This document shows positions 25,551 to 34,749 of a DNA stretch of 64,000 nt, piece after piece (within the stretch, counting starts at the first letter, position 1; the number at the start of each line of letters is the position of its first letter). The translations under genes were made by a program, and so were the position numbers. This DNA comes from an uncultured Lachnospiraceae bacterium (GTDB lineage Bacteria; Bacillota; Clostridia; Lachnospirales; Lachnospiraceae). The notes beneath the pieces were generated by a model. The model saw only the letters and a program-made list of their open reading frames with translations. It made no database searches and had not been told where the DNA came from. The stretch lies in contig CAJUJP010000011.1 of assembly GCA_910586615.1 (NCBI GenBank), positions 1 through 64,000 of the forward strand. The letters are read 5' to 3'.

Positions 25551-28500
25551 TCAACTCAAAAAATCTTTAAGGACAGATATAAAGATATCCATGTCGAGCG
25601 GTTTCGCAATATGGGCGTTCATGCCGTTTTTCAGAGCGGCTTCTTTATCTTCTTCCAATGCGTTGGCAGTCATGGCGATGATGGGCAGTGTTTTGACATC
25701 ATCTCTTGCCATGCTCCGGATCGTGCGTGTTGCTTCATAACCGTTCATGATAGGCATCTGCACATCCATAAGGATAGCGTCATAATAATATTCCTCTGAC
25801 TGTTCTACCATTGCCACGGCATCAGTTCCATCCGGTGCGGATTCCACGACAAAACCGGATTCGGTTAGGATTACTTCTGCAATCTCACGGTTCAATTCGA
25901 TATCTTCCACCAGCAGGATGCGTTTTCCATTGAAATCTGCCAAAGTCCATGCAGCGGCGCTTTCATCCTTGTCATTCAGGTTGTTGGCCGCAAGCAGTGC
26001 CGCCTTAAGGTCGGACATAAAGAGCGGTTTTGCACAGAAAGCTGTAACACCGGCTTCTTTTGCCTCATCTTCGATATCAGACCAGTCATATGCAGTCAGA
26101 ATGATGATGGGAGCATCTTCGCCAGCCACGTGTCGTATTTTACGTGCGGTCTCTACGCCGCTCATTTCCGGCATCTGCCAATCAATGATATAGGTATGGT
26201 AGGGATCGCCTTCCTCATATGCTGCATTGGCGCGATAAGCGGCTTCTCTGCCGGAAGTGGTCCACTCGGCACGCATATCCAGCTGTTTTAACATTTTGCT
26301 CACACTGTCGCAGACGTTAAAATCATCATCCACTACCATAGCACGAAGGCCGCTCAGTTCTTTCAACTGCTCAGCATTTTTCTCGGTATCCTGCAGCTTC
26401 AGGGTAAGTTCTACTGTAAAGGTGCTTCCTTTGCCCGGCTCACTTTCCACGGAAATCGTACCACTCATCATTTCCACGATATTTTTGGTGATCGCCATGC
26501 CAAGTCCGGTGCCCTGGATACCGGATTGCGTTACAGTGGATTCACGTTCAAAAGGCTCAAAAATATGCTGCACAAATTCCGGTGACATGCCGATGCCGGT
26601 GTCTTTGACAATAAAAACATAATCGCCGTATCCGTGGCGGAATGTGGTCTTCTGCATAATGCGGAAGGAGACTGTTCCACCGGCAGGCGTGTATTTCACC
26701 GCATTGCTCATCAGATTGATGAATACCTGATTCATTTTAAGTGCATCGGCAATCACGTCTTCGTTGGCCACCTCAAAGGTATCAATGAACAGCTCAAGCT
26801 GCTTTGCCTTTACCTGGGGCTGAATGATATTTACCAGATTATGCATTAATTCGGAAATATTACATTCCTGTTCTTTGATCTGAACCTTGCCGCTCTCGAT
26901 TCTGCTCATATCCAGAATATCGTTGATCAGACTCAAGAGATGGTTGCTGGAGGAAAGAACTTTCTGCAGGCTGTCTTTTACACGTTCCTTATTGTCAATA
27001 TGCGTAACTGCAATAGTCGTAAATCCGATAATGGCGTTCATCGGTGTACGGATATCATGAGACATATTGGAGAGGAAGGTGGTCTTCGCCCGGTTTGCAT
27101 GTTGTGCCTGCATCAAAGCGTCCTGCAGAGCCTGCGTCTGCTGTCTCTGTTTTAAAACGCTCTCCGTGATATCTTTGGACATGGCCAGTACCACGATATC
27201 TTCGGTATCATAATCCCGTGTCATAATAAAGGACTGGCGTACACACATCTGCTCCTCATCGGAAATCAGACCCCAGAAATCTACCACAACTTCTGAGTCT
27301 CCCTGCTCAAAACGTTCTTTCAGCCGGTCGGTGTTGATTGTATGACTGTATTCTTCTAAAGATTCCGGTAAAACATAGGCTTTCCATTTTTCAAAATACT
27401 CGGACGCTTTGCAAGGAGTCTGCAGACCGACTTTTTCCAAAAGAGAAATCTGCTGTCCATCTATGTTCTGAATGACATCACCTGTGATCAGATCCTGTGT
27501 CAGATTAAACTCAAAGGTGCAGAATGCGTTGGAGGTAACTGCAATCCGGTATTGTTTTTCCTTGCGGTTGGCAATGGACATTTTGGCCTGGATCCGCAGT
27601 TCTTTTTCCTTCAGATCCGTGATATTCTGCCGGATAAACAGGATCTTGTCGGCGCGGCCCTCTTTCCGCTCAAGGCAGATCATATTCATATGTTCCCACT
27701 CTGCATTGCCGTTTTGCATAATATGGCATTCAAAGCGCAGGTCATTATGGCTGCTCAATGCCTCAATGATAAAATCTCTGTTAATAAATCTTGCAAATTC
27801 CTGCCGGTCATTTTCGTCCACCATGATGGAACAAAGATGCTCGGACAGTTCGCTGTAGCTGCCTTTCCGGGCGAGGCCGCCGGCTTCCGGCCTTGTGTCG
27901 GCCAGATACTGATAAGTGTCCGAACTGAAATCAATCAGGGCAAAACGGGAAAAGAGTGTGGTAACGCCGTCTATGATGTACCCCATTTCGCGGTTCTCCT
28001 GAGCCAGTATCTTTTTTTCCCGGCCGGCACGGACAAGGAGTGTAATGATATAAATGATAAACAGCCCGATCAACATGATTTCCAGTTGTATGCCGACCAG
28101 ATTTTCAGTTCTTATCATGTCCTGAGTAACGTTTTTGGGGAAGATCTGTACCAGAACACAGTCTTTGTCGGGAAAGTTAATAACACATATGTTATCTGTC
28201 TTACATTCCTCAGAACAGACAAATGAACCTGTGCCGCCGTTTGTAAAGATGTCTTTTGCTTTTGCGGCAGTATTCTCATCGATCACACCAGATTCGGTCA
28301 GCAGGTCAATCAGGTTTCCCTGATAGATCTGATCATCGGAATTTGCGATAACACCGCCGTCCGGTGTGCAGAGAAAGGTATCGGCCTGTTCTCCGAAATA
28401 GGTCGTATCAAGCATACTCTGCAGATATTGCTCCGCCAGATAGACACCGCGGAGAATTCCTGTGATTTTCCCTTCAAAATATACAGGTGCATAGAAGCTG

Positions 28501-28949
28501 GTCACTGTTTCTTCGGAAAAGTAGGGATCGAAAATGATGGTAATATTACTGTTACCGTTTATTCCGTCGCTAAAGTATGCCCGGCTGGAAGCATTGGCTG
28601 TCCGCCCGTCGGAAGCATATTCCATTCCATTCAGATCAGTAAAAAAGAGATTGTCAAACTGGGAGGTTTCTTCCATCTCTGCCAGCATCTGGGGAGTGAT
28701 CGCAGGTTCTGTAAGACTCTTGCCTACTAAATAAGAATAGGCGTTGATGAGATTGAGTGCATTATCAAATTCGTCATTGATCTGTTCTGCCGTCTGTTTT
28801 GCTGAATCTGAGGCGTAATTTTTATTCTGTTCGATTACCCGTGCCCGGTTCTGGGACGTATACCAGTAAAACAGAATGATCATGGCAAGTAAAAGGAGAA
28901 GGACATATAAGATTTCCTTCAGAGATTTTTTGGTTTTTGTGATTTTCAT
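25551..28949 (-). CDS. Hybrid sensor histidine kinase with Cache sensor and two receivers
   Basis: The 1132-residue protein has a membrane helix at 13-30, an outside Cache-like sensor (about 40-280, with FAPVYFEGKITGILRGVYL-type strands), a second helix near 288-308, one or two PAS-like segments (about 330-610), HisKA with NMSHDIRTPMN (His near 631) and HATPase (DTGIGM; GTGLGMAI). Two receivers follow, with phospho-acceptors in IDWQMPEMSG (near 921) and LMDVQMPIMNG (near 1064). It has no HPt domain or DNA-binding output, so it must pass phosphate onward to an unseen partner or signal through the receivers. GAGGAG precedes the ATG. It is transcribed alone. Confidence 0.9.
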   Translation of the reverse strand: MKITKTKKSLKEILYVLLLLLAMIILFYWYTSQNRARVIEQNKNYASDSAKQTAEQINDEFDNALNLINAYSYLVGKSLTEPAITPQMLAEMEETSQFDNLFFTDLNGMEYASDGRTANASSRAYFSDGINGNSNITIIFDPYFSEETVTSFYAPVYFEGKITGILRGVYLAEQYLQSMLDTTYFGEQADTFLCTPDGGVIANSDDQIYQGNLIDLLTESGVIDENTAAKAKDIFTNGGTGSFVCSEECKTDNICVINFPDKDCVLVQIFPKNVTQDMIRTENLVGIQLEIMLIGLFIIYIITLLVRAGREKKILAQENREMGYIIDGVTTLFSRFALIDFSSDTYQYLADTRPEAGGLARKGSYSELSEHLCSIMVDENDRQEFARFINRDFIIEALSSHNDLRFECHIMQNGNAEWEHMNMICLERKEGRADKILFIRQNITDLKEKELRIQAKMSIANRKEKQYRIAVTSNAFCTFEFNLTQDLITGDVIQNIDGQQISLLEKVGLQTPCKASEYFEKWKAYVLPESLEEYSHTINTDRLKERFEQGDSEVVVDFWGLISDEEQMCVRQSFIMTRDYDTEDIVVLAMSKDITESVLKQRQQTQALQDALMQAQHANRAKTTFLSNMSHDIRTPMNAIIGFTTIAVTHIDNKERVKDSLQKVLSSSNHLLSLINDILDMSRIESGKVQIKEQECNISELMHNLVNIIQPQVKAKQLELFIDTFEVANEDVIADALKMNQVFINLMSNAVKYTPAGGTVSFRIMQKTTFRHGYGDYVFIVKDTGIGMSPEFVQHIFEPFERESTVTQSGIQGTGLGMAITKNIVEMMSGTISVESEPGKGSTFTVELTLKLQDTEKNAEQLKELSGLRAMVVDDDFNVCDSVSKMLKQLDMRAEWTTSGREAAYRANAAYEEGDPYHTYIIDWQMPEMSGVETARKIRHVAGEDAPIIILTAYDWSDIEDEAKEAGVTAFCAKPLFMSDLKAALLAANNLNDKDESAAAWTLADFNGKRILLVEDIELNREIAEVILTESGFVVESAPDGTDAVAMVEQSEEYYYDAILMDVQMPIMNGYEATRTIRSMARDDVKTLPIIAMTANALEEDKEAALKNGMNAHIAKPLDMDIFISVLKDFLS

Positions 28950-29093
28950 GGCAGTATCTCCTCTATTGCGTTTATTTTATCATGCTTTCGGAGCGCCTAC
29001 AAGATATTCCTGTGGCGGGAGATACATTTTAAATACAAATGGAGAATATTGTATGAAATGATGCTGCAGATGGGAACAGGACGAACCATGTGT

Positions 29094-29130
29094 CCGCAGA
29101 GAATGTCTGGAATGCAGGCACTCTCTGCGG
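29094..29130. repeat. Hairpin between GH42 and hybrid kinase genes
   Basis: CCGCAGAG (29094-29101) pairs perfectly with CTCTGCGG (29123-29130). It lies just after the end of the GH42 gene on the minus strand, but lacks a T run on either side. Confidence 0.5.
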
Positions 29131-29166
29131 GAAGATGAGACTTTGTAAAATGATATTATGAAGAGG

Positions 29167-31182
29167 TCATACGGTCTGTATGATGGCAACATCTCTGCCT
29201 GCAAGACGCAGAGTATCACCTTCCTTATATTCAGTGCCTGTCAGGATATCCCTGCCTGTCCGGTTCAGCGTGATCTCATGAGTCTGCGCATCATGGTTCA
29301 GCAGGAAAAGGAAGGAGCCGTTTGCGTTGATGCGCTCGGCTGCCTCGATGCAGTCCGGTGTGTCAAGAAGAGGAAAAATACCCGCTTCCGCACAGATTTC
29401 GCCGATAAAAGTACGATAGAAATTGGAATCGGAACGGGTCGCAACATAGTAGGCGAATCCTTTTCCGAAGGCATTGCGGGTGAGCGCCGGCATACCTGCA
29501 TAGAAATCCTGCTCGTAGGAGGCGAGGGACCGGGCGCTTTCCGTGTGCAGCAGGTCACAGATCAATGTGGCAGGATATGCAGTGCCCTGATAGGTAAAAC
29601 GGTTGCCGGCTTCTTCGGGAAGGGCGTCTTCCTCCTCCACCCAGATTCCCAGAATATCCCGGAGTCTGCCCGGATAGCCGCCCACTGTGACCAGATCATG
29701 CTCGTCCACATATCCACTGAAAAAGGTGGTCAGGAATCTGCCGCCTTCCTGTACAAAGCGGCGGATCTTCTCATCATGGCCCGGCTTCACCATATACAGT
29801 AAAGGTGCGGCCACGAAAGAATAGCCGGTCAGATCATCCTCGACACTGATCAGATCCACGGGAATATTCAAATCGCAGAAGGCCTTGTAATAGTTCATGA
29901 TTTCGTCGCAGTAGTGCAGATTCACGCTGGGGCCTGCAGAATAAGAGGTGGCCCACCAGTTATCCCAGTCAAAGACGATGGCCGCTTTGGACTTCATGCG
30001 TGAACCCAGAGTCAGGTCACCGATCCGGTCAAGTTCTTCACCCAGAGCGGCGACCTCCCGGAATACCCTTGTATTTTCGTGACCGGCATGGTCAATGACT
30101 GCCCCGTGATATTTTTCGCAGGCGCCGATACTTCGTCTGATCTGAAAAAACATAACAGTATCTGCGCCGTGGGCAACTGCCTGGTAACTCCAGAGCCTCA
30201 TAACGCCCGGACGTTTCAGTGCATTGTAGGGATGCCAGTTAGTCACGCTGGGTGTCTGCTCCATCAGCGCAAAAGGCTTGCCCTGTTTTAAGCTGCGCAT
30301 CAGATCATGTCTGAGAGCGGTATCCTCCGGTGCGGCATTGTAGGCCGGATAGTTGTCCCAGGAGATAAAATCCATGTATTTTGCCCACATCTGATAATCC
30401 AAGGCATCATAAGTTCCCATCAGATTGGTGGTGATGGGAATCTCCGGGGTGATGGCGTGGATTGTGTCATACTCCAGACGGAAGCAGTCCAGAATACTCT
30501 CTGAGTTGAAGCGCCTGTAGTCCAGTGAGATACCCTGAAAAGTGGTCCGTTCAGGAGCAAAATGCTCCGAAAGAATATTGGGTAGTACAATATCTTCGAA
30601 ATCATAGAAGGTATGTCCCCAGAAAGCAGTGTCCCAGGCTTCATTCACAGCGTCGATGGTCTGATACTTGTTTTTCAGCCATAGGCGGAAGGCACGCTCG
30701 CAGTTTTCGCAATAGCATTCCCCGCCGTATTCGTTAGAGATATGCCATGCAACGATATTGTCATAAGAACGGTAACGTTCAGCCAGCTTTTCGGCGAGGC
30801 GCTTCGCATATTTACGGTAGGTCGGGCTGTTGGGACAGGAGTTATGGCGGCTGCCGAACTTGTGCTTCCTGCCACTGAAGTCTGTTCTGAGGATATCGGG
30901 ATATTTCCGTGCCATCCAGGCCGGGTGCGCGCCGGTGGAGGTGGCCAGACAGATTTTCATGCCGTTGCGGGTGACTGTCTCCATGATTTTATCGAGTTTT
31001 TCAAAGCAATAGGTGTCCTCGGAGGGCTGTAAAGCCGCCCAGCTGAAAACATTCAGGGTGACTACATCTATATGTGCGAGCTTCATCAGCCGCATGTCTT
31101 CTTCCCAGATTTCTTCGGGCCATTGTTCCGGATTGTAGTCCCCGCCGTAGAGTATTTTCTTTACTTTGTTACTTTCGATCAT
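29167..31182 (-). CDS. GH42 beta-galactosidase
   Basis: The 671-residue enzyme has the GH42 opening YGGDYNPEQWPEEIWEEDMR (about 13-32). The acid/base Glu lies in HISNEYGGECYC (near residue 150), beside a zinc-type cysteine cluster CYCENC, and the nucleophile Glu in LMEQTPSVTN (near 309). The trimerisation and C-terminal beta domains complete the normal length. There is no signal peptide, so it acts in the cytoplasm on imported galactosides, or on alpha-arabinopyranosides, which some relatives also cleave. An AGAAAGG site precedes the ATG. Its leader carries paired hairpin repeats (31211-31339). Confidence 0.92.
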   Translation of the reverse strand: MIESNKVKKILYGGDYNPEQWPEEIWEEDMRLMKLAHIDVVTLNVFSWAALQPSEDTYCFEKLDKIMETVTRNGMKICLATSTGAHPAWMARKYPDILRTDFSGRKHKFGSRHNSCPNSPTYRKYAKRLAEKLAERYRSYDNIVAWHISNEYGGECYCENCERAFRLWLKNKYQTIDAVNEAWDTAFWGHTFYDFEDIVLPNILSEHFAPERTTFQGISLDYRRFNSESILDCFRLEYDTIHAITPEIPITTNLMGTYDALDYQMWAKYMDFISWDNYPAYNAAPEDTALRHDLMRSLKQGKPFALMEQTPSVTNWHPYNALKRPGVMRLWSYQAVAHGADTVMFFQIRRSIGACEKYHGAVIDHAGHENTRVFREVAALGEELDRIGDLTLGSRMKSKAAIVFDWDNWWATSYSAGPSVNLHYCDEIMNYYKAFCDLNIPVDLISVEDDLTGYSFVAAPLLYMVKPGHDEKIRRFVQEGGRFLTTFFSGYVDEHDLVTVGGYPGRLRDILGIWVEEEDALPEEAGNRFTYQGTAYPATLICDLLHTESARSLASYEQDFYAGMPALTRNAFGKGFAYYVATRSDSNFYRTFIGEICAEAGIFPLLDTPDCIEAAERINANGSFLFLLNHDAQTHEITLNRTGRDILTGTEYKEGDTLRLAGRDVAIIQTV

Positions 31183-31210
31183 TGAATGTACCAGACCTTT
31201 CTATTGATTT

Positions 31211-31339
31211 TTCTATTTAAGCAGTATCGCAAGCAAGTTTGCTTGTGATATGCATGGGGATTAGATTGAAAAATCAAAGATTTTTCAACTTTCTATTTAA
31301 GCAGTATCGCAAGCAGGCTTGCGATATGCATGAGGATTA
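31211..31339. repeat. Two direct repeats, each a hairpin, flanking a GATTGAAAAATC hairpin
   Basis: TTCTATTTAAGCAG followed by TATCGCAAGC...hairpin...GATATGCATG occurs at 31211-31263 and again at 31291-31339. Between them GATTGAAAAATC (31264-31275) pairs with GATTTTTCAAC (31279-31289). The two copies differ at positions that keep pairing (G-U in one, G-C in the other). Confidence 0.75.
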
Positions 31340-31436
31340 TTATGGAAACATTATACCTTATTTATGAAATGGCAGCTACCCTATAAATTACTGGTTATGA
31401 TGCCGGTGCGGATATGTCCCTCTGTGCTTATGAAAT

Positions 31437-31467
31437 AAAGGAAGCCGGGTACAAGTCCCGGCTTCTT
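31437..31467 (-). terminator. Intrinsic terminator after the 205-residue hypothetical gene
   Basis: GAAGCCGGG pairs with CCCGGCTTC around a 7-base loop (core 31441-31465). The minus strand continues CCTTTATTT; the plus strand continues TTTTA. Its position 30 bases after the stop of the minus-strand gene fits termination there. Confidence 0.7.
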
Positions 31468-31497
31468 TTATCAAGAATATAATTATGTTGATACAGA

Positions 31498-32115
31498 CTA
31501 GTTTGACGTTGTAAGTCCGGCATCTTCAGCCATCTTGTCAAACTTCTCCATTACAGCATCGTAGGTTTTCTGAGAAATATCGGGAAGCTTTCCGCCCCAT
31601 GTCTTCTCAGCCTGCTCGTAACCCTTCTTGAAGGCATCGCGCATCTCTTCAATCTTGCTCGGATCGCCGCCGGTCAATGCCGTTGCGAAATCAATGATTC
31701 TGTCAGATGTCTGCTGAACACCCCAATACCCGTCTTCGGCAATATCCTTTTCAGCCTGTGCCTTGGTGGCAGCATCTACGGTGAATTCACCTTTTGCGAG
31801 GAAAGACCAGATGTCATTGGCCGTATTGTAGGTCTCGCCCTGTTTGCTCATCAACTGCTGTACAATATTTTGTAACTGCTGAGCATGTGCTTCAGCGTCA
31901 GCTTTCATCTTGTTTACTAAATTCGTGTTCTGCGTGTAAGTCTTTGCAGTTGTAGAGCCTTTGTCGGTTGACGGTTCATAGACAACACCGCTGTTCTGCT
32001 TGTCGTCAGAAGTGTTAGTAGTATTTTTGTCCTCAGCAGCCGTCGAAGCCGTAGTCTGATTTACCGGATAGGTATCGTAAGTAGTTGTAGCACCTGTAAC
32101 TCCGTTTACGCTCAT
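31498..32115 (-). CDS. Conserved-looking hypothetical protein, 205 residues
   Basis: The product starts MSVNGVTGATTTYDTYPVNQ and has a Thr/Ser/Asp-rich, disordered N-terminal third (to about residue 65). The helical remainder includes an Ala/Gln-rich stretch (AEAHAQQLQNIVQQLMSKQG) and EDGYWGVQQTSDRIIDFATALTGGDP. There is no signal peptide or membrane helix. It ends in TTSN. The style recalls small proteins encoded near motility or surface genes in Lachnospiraceae (DUF5610-like), but I cannot name the family with certainty. AAGGAGGG precedes the ATG, and a terminator follows, so it is well expressed on its own. Confidence 0.7.
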   Translation of the reverse strand: MSVNGVTGATTTYDTYPVNQTTASTAAEDKNTTNTSDDKQNSGVVYEPSTDKGSTTAKTYTQNTNLVNKMKADAEAHAQQLQNIVQQLMSKQGETYNTANDIWSFLAKGEFTVDAATKAQAEKDIAEDGYWGVQQTSDRIIDFATALTGGDPSKIEEMRDAFKKGYEQAEKTWGGKLPDISQKTYDAVMEKFDKMAEDAGLTTSN

Positions 32116-32332
32116 TGGTATCCCTCCTTGGAATGTGATTTTATTGTGTTTCCGGTTACATACAGAGAAAATCCCTGCTTTTACATACTATATCGTACAA
32201 TAACTCTGGAAAAATTAGGAGTAAAAAATTTTTTTTGAAAAAATTTGTGACCGTTTTGGACTGTTTCATGACATGGAGAAAAGAAGGCAGAGTAGAGATT
32301 GCCCTCCAGACGAAAGAAAGGAGGGCGATACA

Positions 32333-32374
32333 ATGTATGTTACATATCAGGATGTACAAAACACACCTGAATAA
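32333..32374 (+). CDS. Possible 13-residue peptide or truncated gene head
   Basis: AAAGGAGGG ends 7 bases before an ATG that opens MYVTYQDVQNTPE and then meets TAA. The ribosome site is among the best in the window, which is odd for so short a frame. From memory the peptide resembles the beginning of HD-domain proteins of Lachnospiraceae, so it may be the head of a gene whose body is lost. Evidence is thin. Confidence 0.25.
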   Translation: MYVTYQDVQNTPE

Positions 32375-32487
32375 CAGGACTATGGACAGCATTTACAATA
32401 AGTATGGTTTTGTGATATACAACGGGATTCAGGAATAGATTCCAGTGTTCATGCGGCTTAAAGGCCAATGATGAAACTGGATATAAC

Positions 32488-32517
32488 TTGACGAAACATC
32501 CCTGTTTTGTATATAAT
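32488..32517 (+). promoter_or_regulatory. Promoter of ispE, TTGACG-18-TATAAT
   Basis: A near-consensus -35 (32488-32493) and a perfect -10 (32512-32517) are 18 bases apart. The start of ispE lies about 53 bases downstream of the -10. Confidence 0.7.
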
Positions 32518-32569
32518 TAAGTACAATTATTGTATACAAAATGCAATCTGCCAGACAACGGAGAAAAAG

Positions 32570-33454
32570 ATGGAACGGATCACGAAAAAAGCATATGCGA
32601 AGATTAATATAGGGCTGGACGTCCTGCGGCGCAGGCCGGACGGCTACCATGAAGTCAGGATGATCATGCAGACGGTGGATATCTGTGACGATCTGGTTTT
32701 TGAAAAGACTGCACAGCCGGGGATTACACTGCAGACAGACCGGAAAGAACTGCCTGTGGACGGCAGCAATCTGATCTGCCGGGCGGCGGAGCTGCTGTTT
32801 CGGGAGAAAGGCATAGACGGCGGTGTCAGGATTGCGCTGACAAAAAGGATTCCTGTCGCTGCCGGCATGGCGGGAGGGAGTTCGGATGCAGCGGCGGCCA
32901 TGCATGGGCTGAATGAATTGTTTGAAATGGGATATTCTGTAAGGGAACTGCAGAAACTGGGTGTGAAGCTGGGGGCGGACATTCCCTACTGCCTTGTGGG
33001 CGGTACTATGCTGGCGGAGGGAATCGGTGAAGTTTTATCGGAACTTCCCGCTGTGCCGGACGGATTCCTTGTGGTGGCAAAGCCGGACATTGATGTATCT
33101 ACGGCGTTCGTTTACGGAAACCTGCAAATTGACAGTCTGACAGAACATCCGGACATTGACGGCATGATCGAGGCACTCCGGGCAGGCAGCCTGCAAGGGG
33201 TGACAGACAGGCTTGGCAATGTGCTGGAAACGGTCACGGCCAGAGAATATCCGGTGATCGAAGAAATAAAAAAGCTGCTGCGCCTTCAGGGAGCGGAGAA
33301 TGCTCTGATGAGCGGCAGCGGTCCTACCGTGTTCGGTATTTTTACAGAGCGTGGGAAGGCGGAACAGGCAGCCGGAATTATGGGCGACAGCGGTCTTGCC
33401 GGAGAGATTTATGTGACTACGTTTCAGAGGGGTACGGATAGACAGGACGCATGA
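32570..33454 (+). CDS. ispE: 4-diphosphocytidyl-2-C-methyl-D-erythritol kinase
   Basis: The ATG at 32570 has CGGAG about 8 bases upstream; the longer frame from 32507 includes the promoter. The 294-residue GHMP kinase starts AYAKINIGLDVLRRRPDGYH (residues 8-27), has the ATP loop PVAAGMAGGSSDAAA (near 95-109) and the C-terminal LMSGSGPTVFG. IspE phosphorylates CDP-methylerythritol in the non-mevalonate isoprenoid pathway, in the cytoplasm. A GntR-type regulator gene follows 35 bases later, a common order in Clostridia. Confidence 0.95.
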   Translation: MERITKKAYAKINIGLDVLRRRPDGYHEVRMIMQTVDICDDLVFEKTAQPGITLQTDRKELPVDGSNLICRAAELLFREKGIDGGVRIALTKRIPVAAGMAGGSSDAAAAMHGLNELFEMGYSVRELQKLGVKLGADIPYCLVGGTMLAEGIGEVLSELPAVPDGFLVVAKPDIDVSTAFVYGNLQIDSLTEHPDIDGMIEALRAGSLQGVTDRLGNVLETVTAREYPVIEEIKKLLRLQGAENALMSGSGPTVFGIFTERGKAEQAAGIMGDSGLAGEIYVTTFQRGTDRQDA

Positions 33455-33489
33455 ACGAAAGATGCGAATCGGAAGAAAGGTGATGTTGA

Positions 33490-34191
33490 ATGAGAGATCG
33501 TTTTGAGGTGGCAATGGATGAATTTCTCCCTCTTCGGGATGTTGTATTTAATACGCTGCGCAAAGCAATCCTCACGGGGGAACTGAAGCCGGGAGAACGG
33601 CTGATGGAGATTCATCTGGCGAACCGTCTGGGGGTCAGCAGGACGCCGATCCGTGAGGCGATCCGCAAACTTGAACTGGAAGGGCTGGTGATCATGATTC
33701 CAAGGCGCGGTGCTGAGGTAGCCCAGATCACGGAAAAGAGCCTGAAGGACGTACTGGAAGTGCGGCGTGCACTGGATGTTCTGTGCGTGGAACTTGCGTG
33801 CGACAGAATCAGCCAGGAGGAGAAAGAACGGCTGAAGGATGCCTGCGGTGATTTTGCGCGGGCGACGAAGACCGGGGATACCACTGTGATAGCCAGGGCA
33901 GATGTGATTTTTCATGATATCATCGTACAGGCTACCGGCAACCAGCGGCTGATCCAGCTGATCAATAACCTGTCGGAACAGATGTACCGTTACCGCTTTG
34001 AATATATTAAAGACGAGAACCGGCATGATAATCTGATCAGCGAGCATAGAATGATATATGAAAGCATTGCGGGACATGACAAAGAAAAAGCGGCAGAAGC
34101 GGCAAAGCTTCATATAGATAATCAGGAGAAATCCATCATCCGCCAGATCCGTCTGGAACAGGAGCATCAGACAAAACGGCGTAAACTTTGA
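33490..34191 (+). CDS. GntR-family transcriptional regulator, FadR/FCD type
   Basis: The 233-residue protein has a GntR winged helix in the first 75 residues (ILTGELKPGERLMEIHLANR then LGVSRTPIREAIRKLELEGL). The all-helical FCD domain (about 85-220) shows the metal/ligand residues in ...ARADVIFHDIIVQATGN and HRMIYESIAGHD. FCD regulators usually sense organic acids. GAAAGGTGATG provides the ribosome site. It is co-directional with ispE, but no target can be named. Confidence 0.88.
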   Translation: MRDRFEVAMDEFLPLRDVVFNTLRKAILTGELKPGERLMEIHLANRLGVSRTPIREAIRKLELEGLVIMIPRRGAEVAQITEKSLKDVLEVRRALDVLCVELACDRISQEEKERLKDACGDFARATKTGDTTVIARADVIFHDIIVQATGNQRLIQLINNLSEQMYRYRFEYIKDENRHDNLISEHRMIYESIAGHDKEKAAEAAKLHIDNQEKSIIRQIRLEQEHQTKRRKL

Positions 34192-34308
34192 GGCTGGATG
34201 AATAGAGGACCGAATAGGGGTTACACTTCTTATGATAGATGAAAAAGACAGCGGTATCCGCAGAGAAGGATGTTAAGCTGACAATTTTGATATAAGGAGT
34301 GTGACGAA

Positions 34309-34731
34309 ATGCTGAACCGGAAAGTAAACCCTGACATTTTGCGGGGCGAAAGTATAGAAAGAAACCGTAGTGCAGGGTACAGTTGGAGAAGTCAGAGAGC
34401 CTGGAATAAACTGTACAGTGTGAGAAGCAAAAATGCTTTTAGTACAGTGTATGGATTAGGGAAAAAAGCCGGAATTACGCTGAAAAATATCTGTAAAAAC
34501 TATCGTATCCGGGCAGCGGCGGCGGGAATCTGTGCACTTGTATGGTGCGGCCTGCTTTATCCGGAGCTTTGTTTTACCCAGGGGACCTGTGAACAGATTC
34601 TTATCGTACAGGGACAGGAGATTGTCATAGAACAGTTGGAAAATACAGATATTCTGGGTGCGTCCGGTGATGAGATCATAGTAAGAAGCCGATTTCTGGA
34701 ATGGCTGAAAGAGATAAAAAGTAAAAAATAG
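34309..34731 (+). CDS. Hypothetical single-pass membrane protein
   Basis: The 140-residue protein, with AAGGAG 9 bases upstream of the ATG, is basic at the N terminus (residues 1-65). One membrane helix follows (RAAAAGICALVWCGLLYP, about 66-83), and then a short acidic domain of 55 residues, with ILIVQGQEIVIEQL, predicted outside. It ends in KEIKSKK. I do not recognise the family. It lies 18 bases before murI, in the same unit, so a role at the cell envelope is possible but not shown. Confidence 0.65.
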   Translation: MLNRKVNPDILRGESIERNRSAGYSWRSQRAWNKLYSVRSKNAFSTVYGLGKKAGITLKNICKNYRIRAAAAGICALVWCGLLYPELCFTQGTCEQILIVQGQEIVIEQLENTDILGASGDEIIVRSRFLEWLKEIKSKK

Positions 34732-34749
34732 ATTGGAAGATAAAAGGTT

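Larger units (their letters stand above)
31183..31497. other. Leader region of the GH42 gene
   Basis: The 315 bases hold the GH42 ribosome site, the two-copy hairpin repeat (31211-31339), a short AT-rich stretch, and a terminator-like hairpin (31437-31467) at the end of the upstream hypothetical gene. I see no gene. Confidence 0.6.
32116..32569. other. Intergenic region between divergent hypothetical gene and ispE
   Basis: The 454 bases hold the leader of the minus-strand gene (32116-32160), AT-rich sequence, an AAAGGAGGG site with a 13-codon frame (32333-32374), and the ispE promoter (32488-32517). Longer overlapping frames on both strands (32156-32392, 32235-32438) lack ribosome sites and are not called. 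Confidence 0.5.

Noticed and set aside
32156..32438. Overlapping small frames on both strands before ispE
   Set aside because: Neither has a ribosome site; both are AT-rich and low in complexity. Only the 13-codon frame with a strong site was kept, at low confidence.
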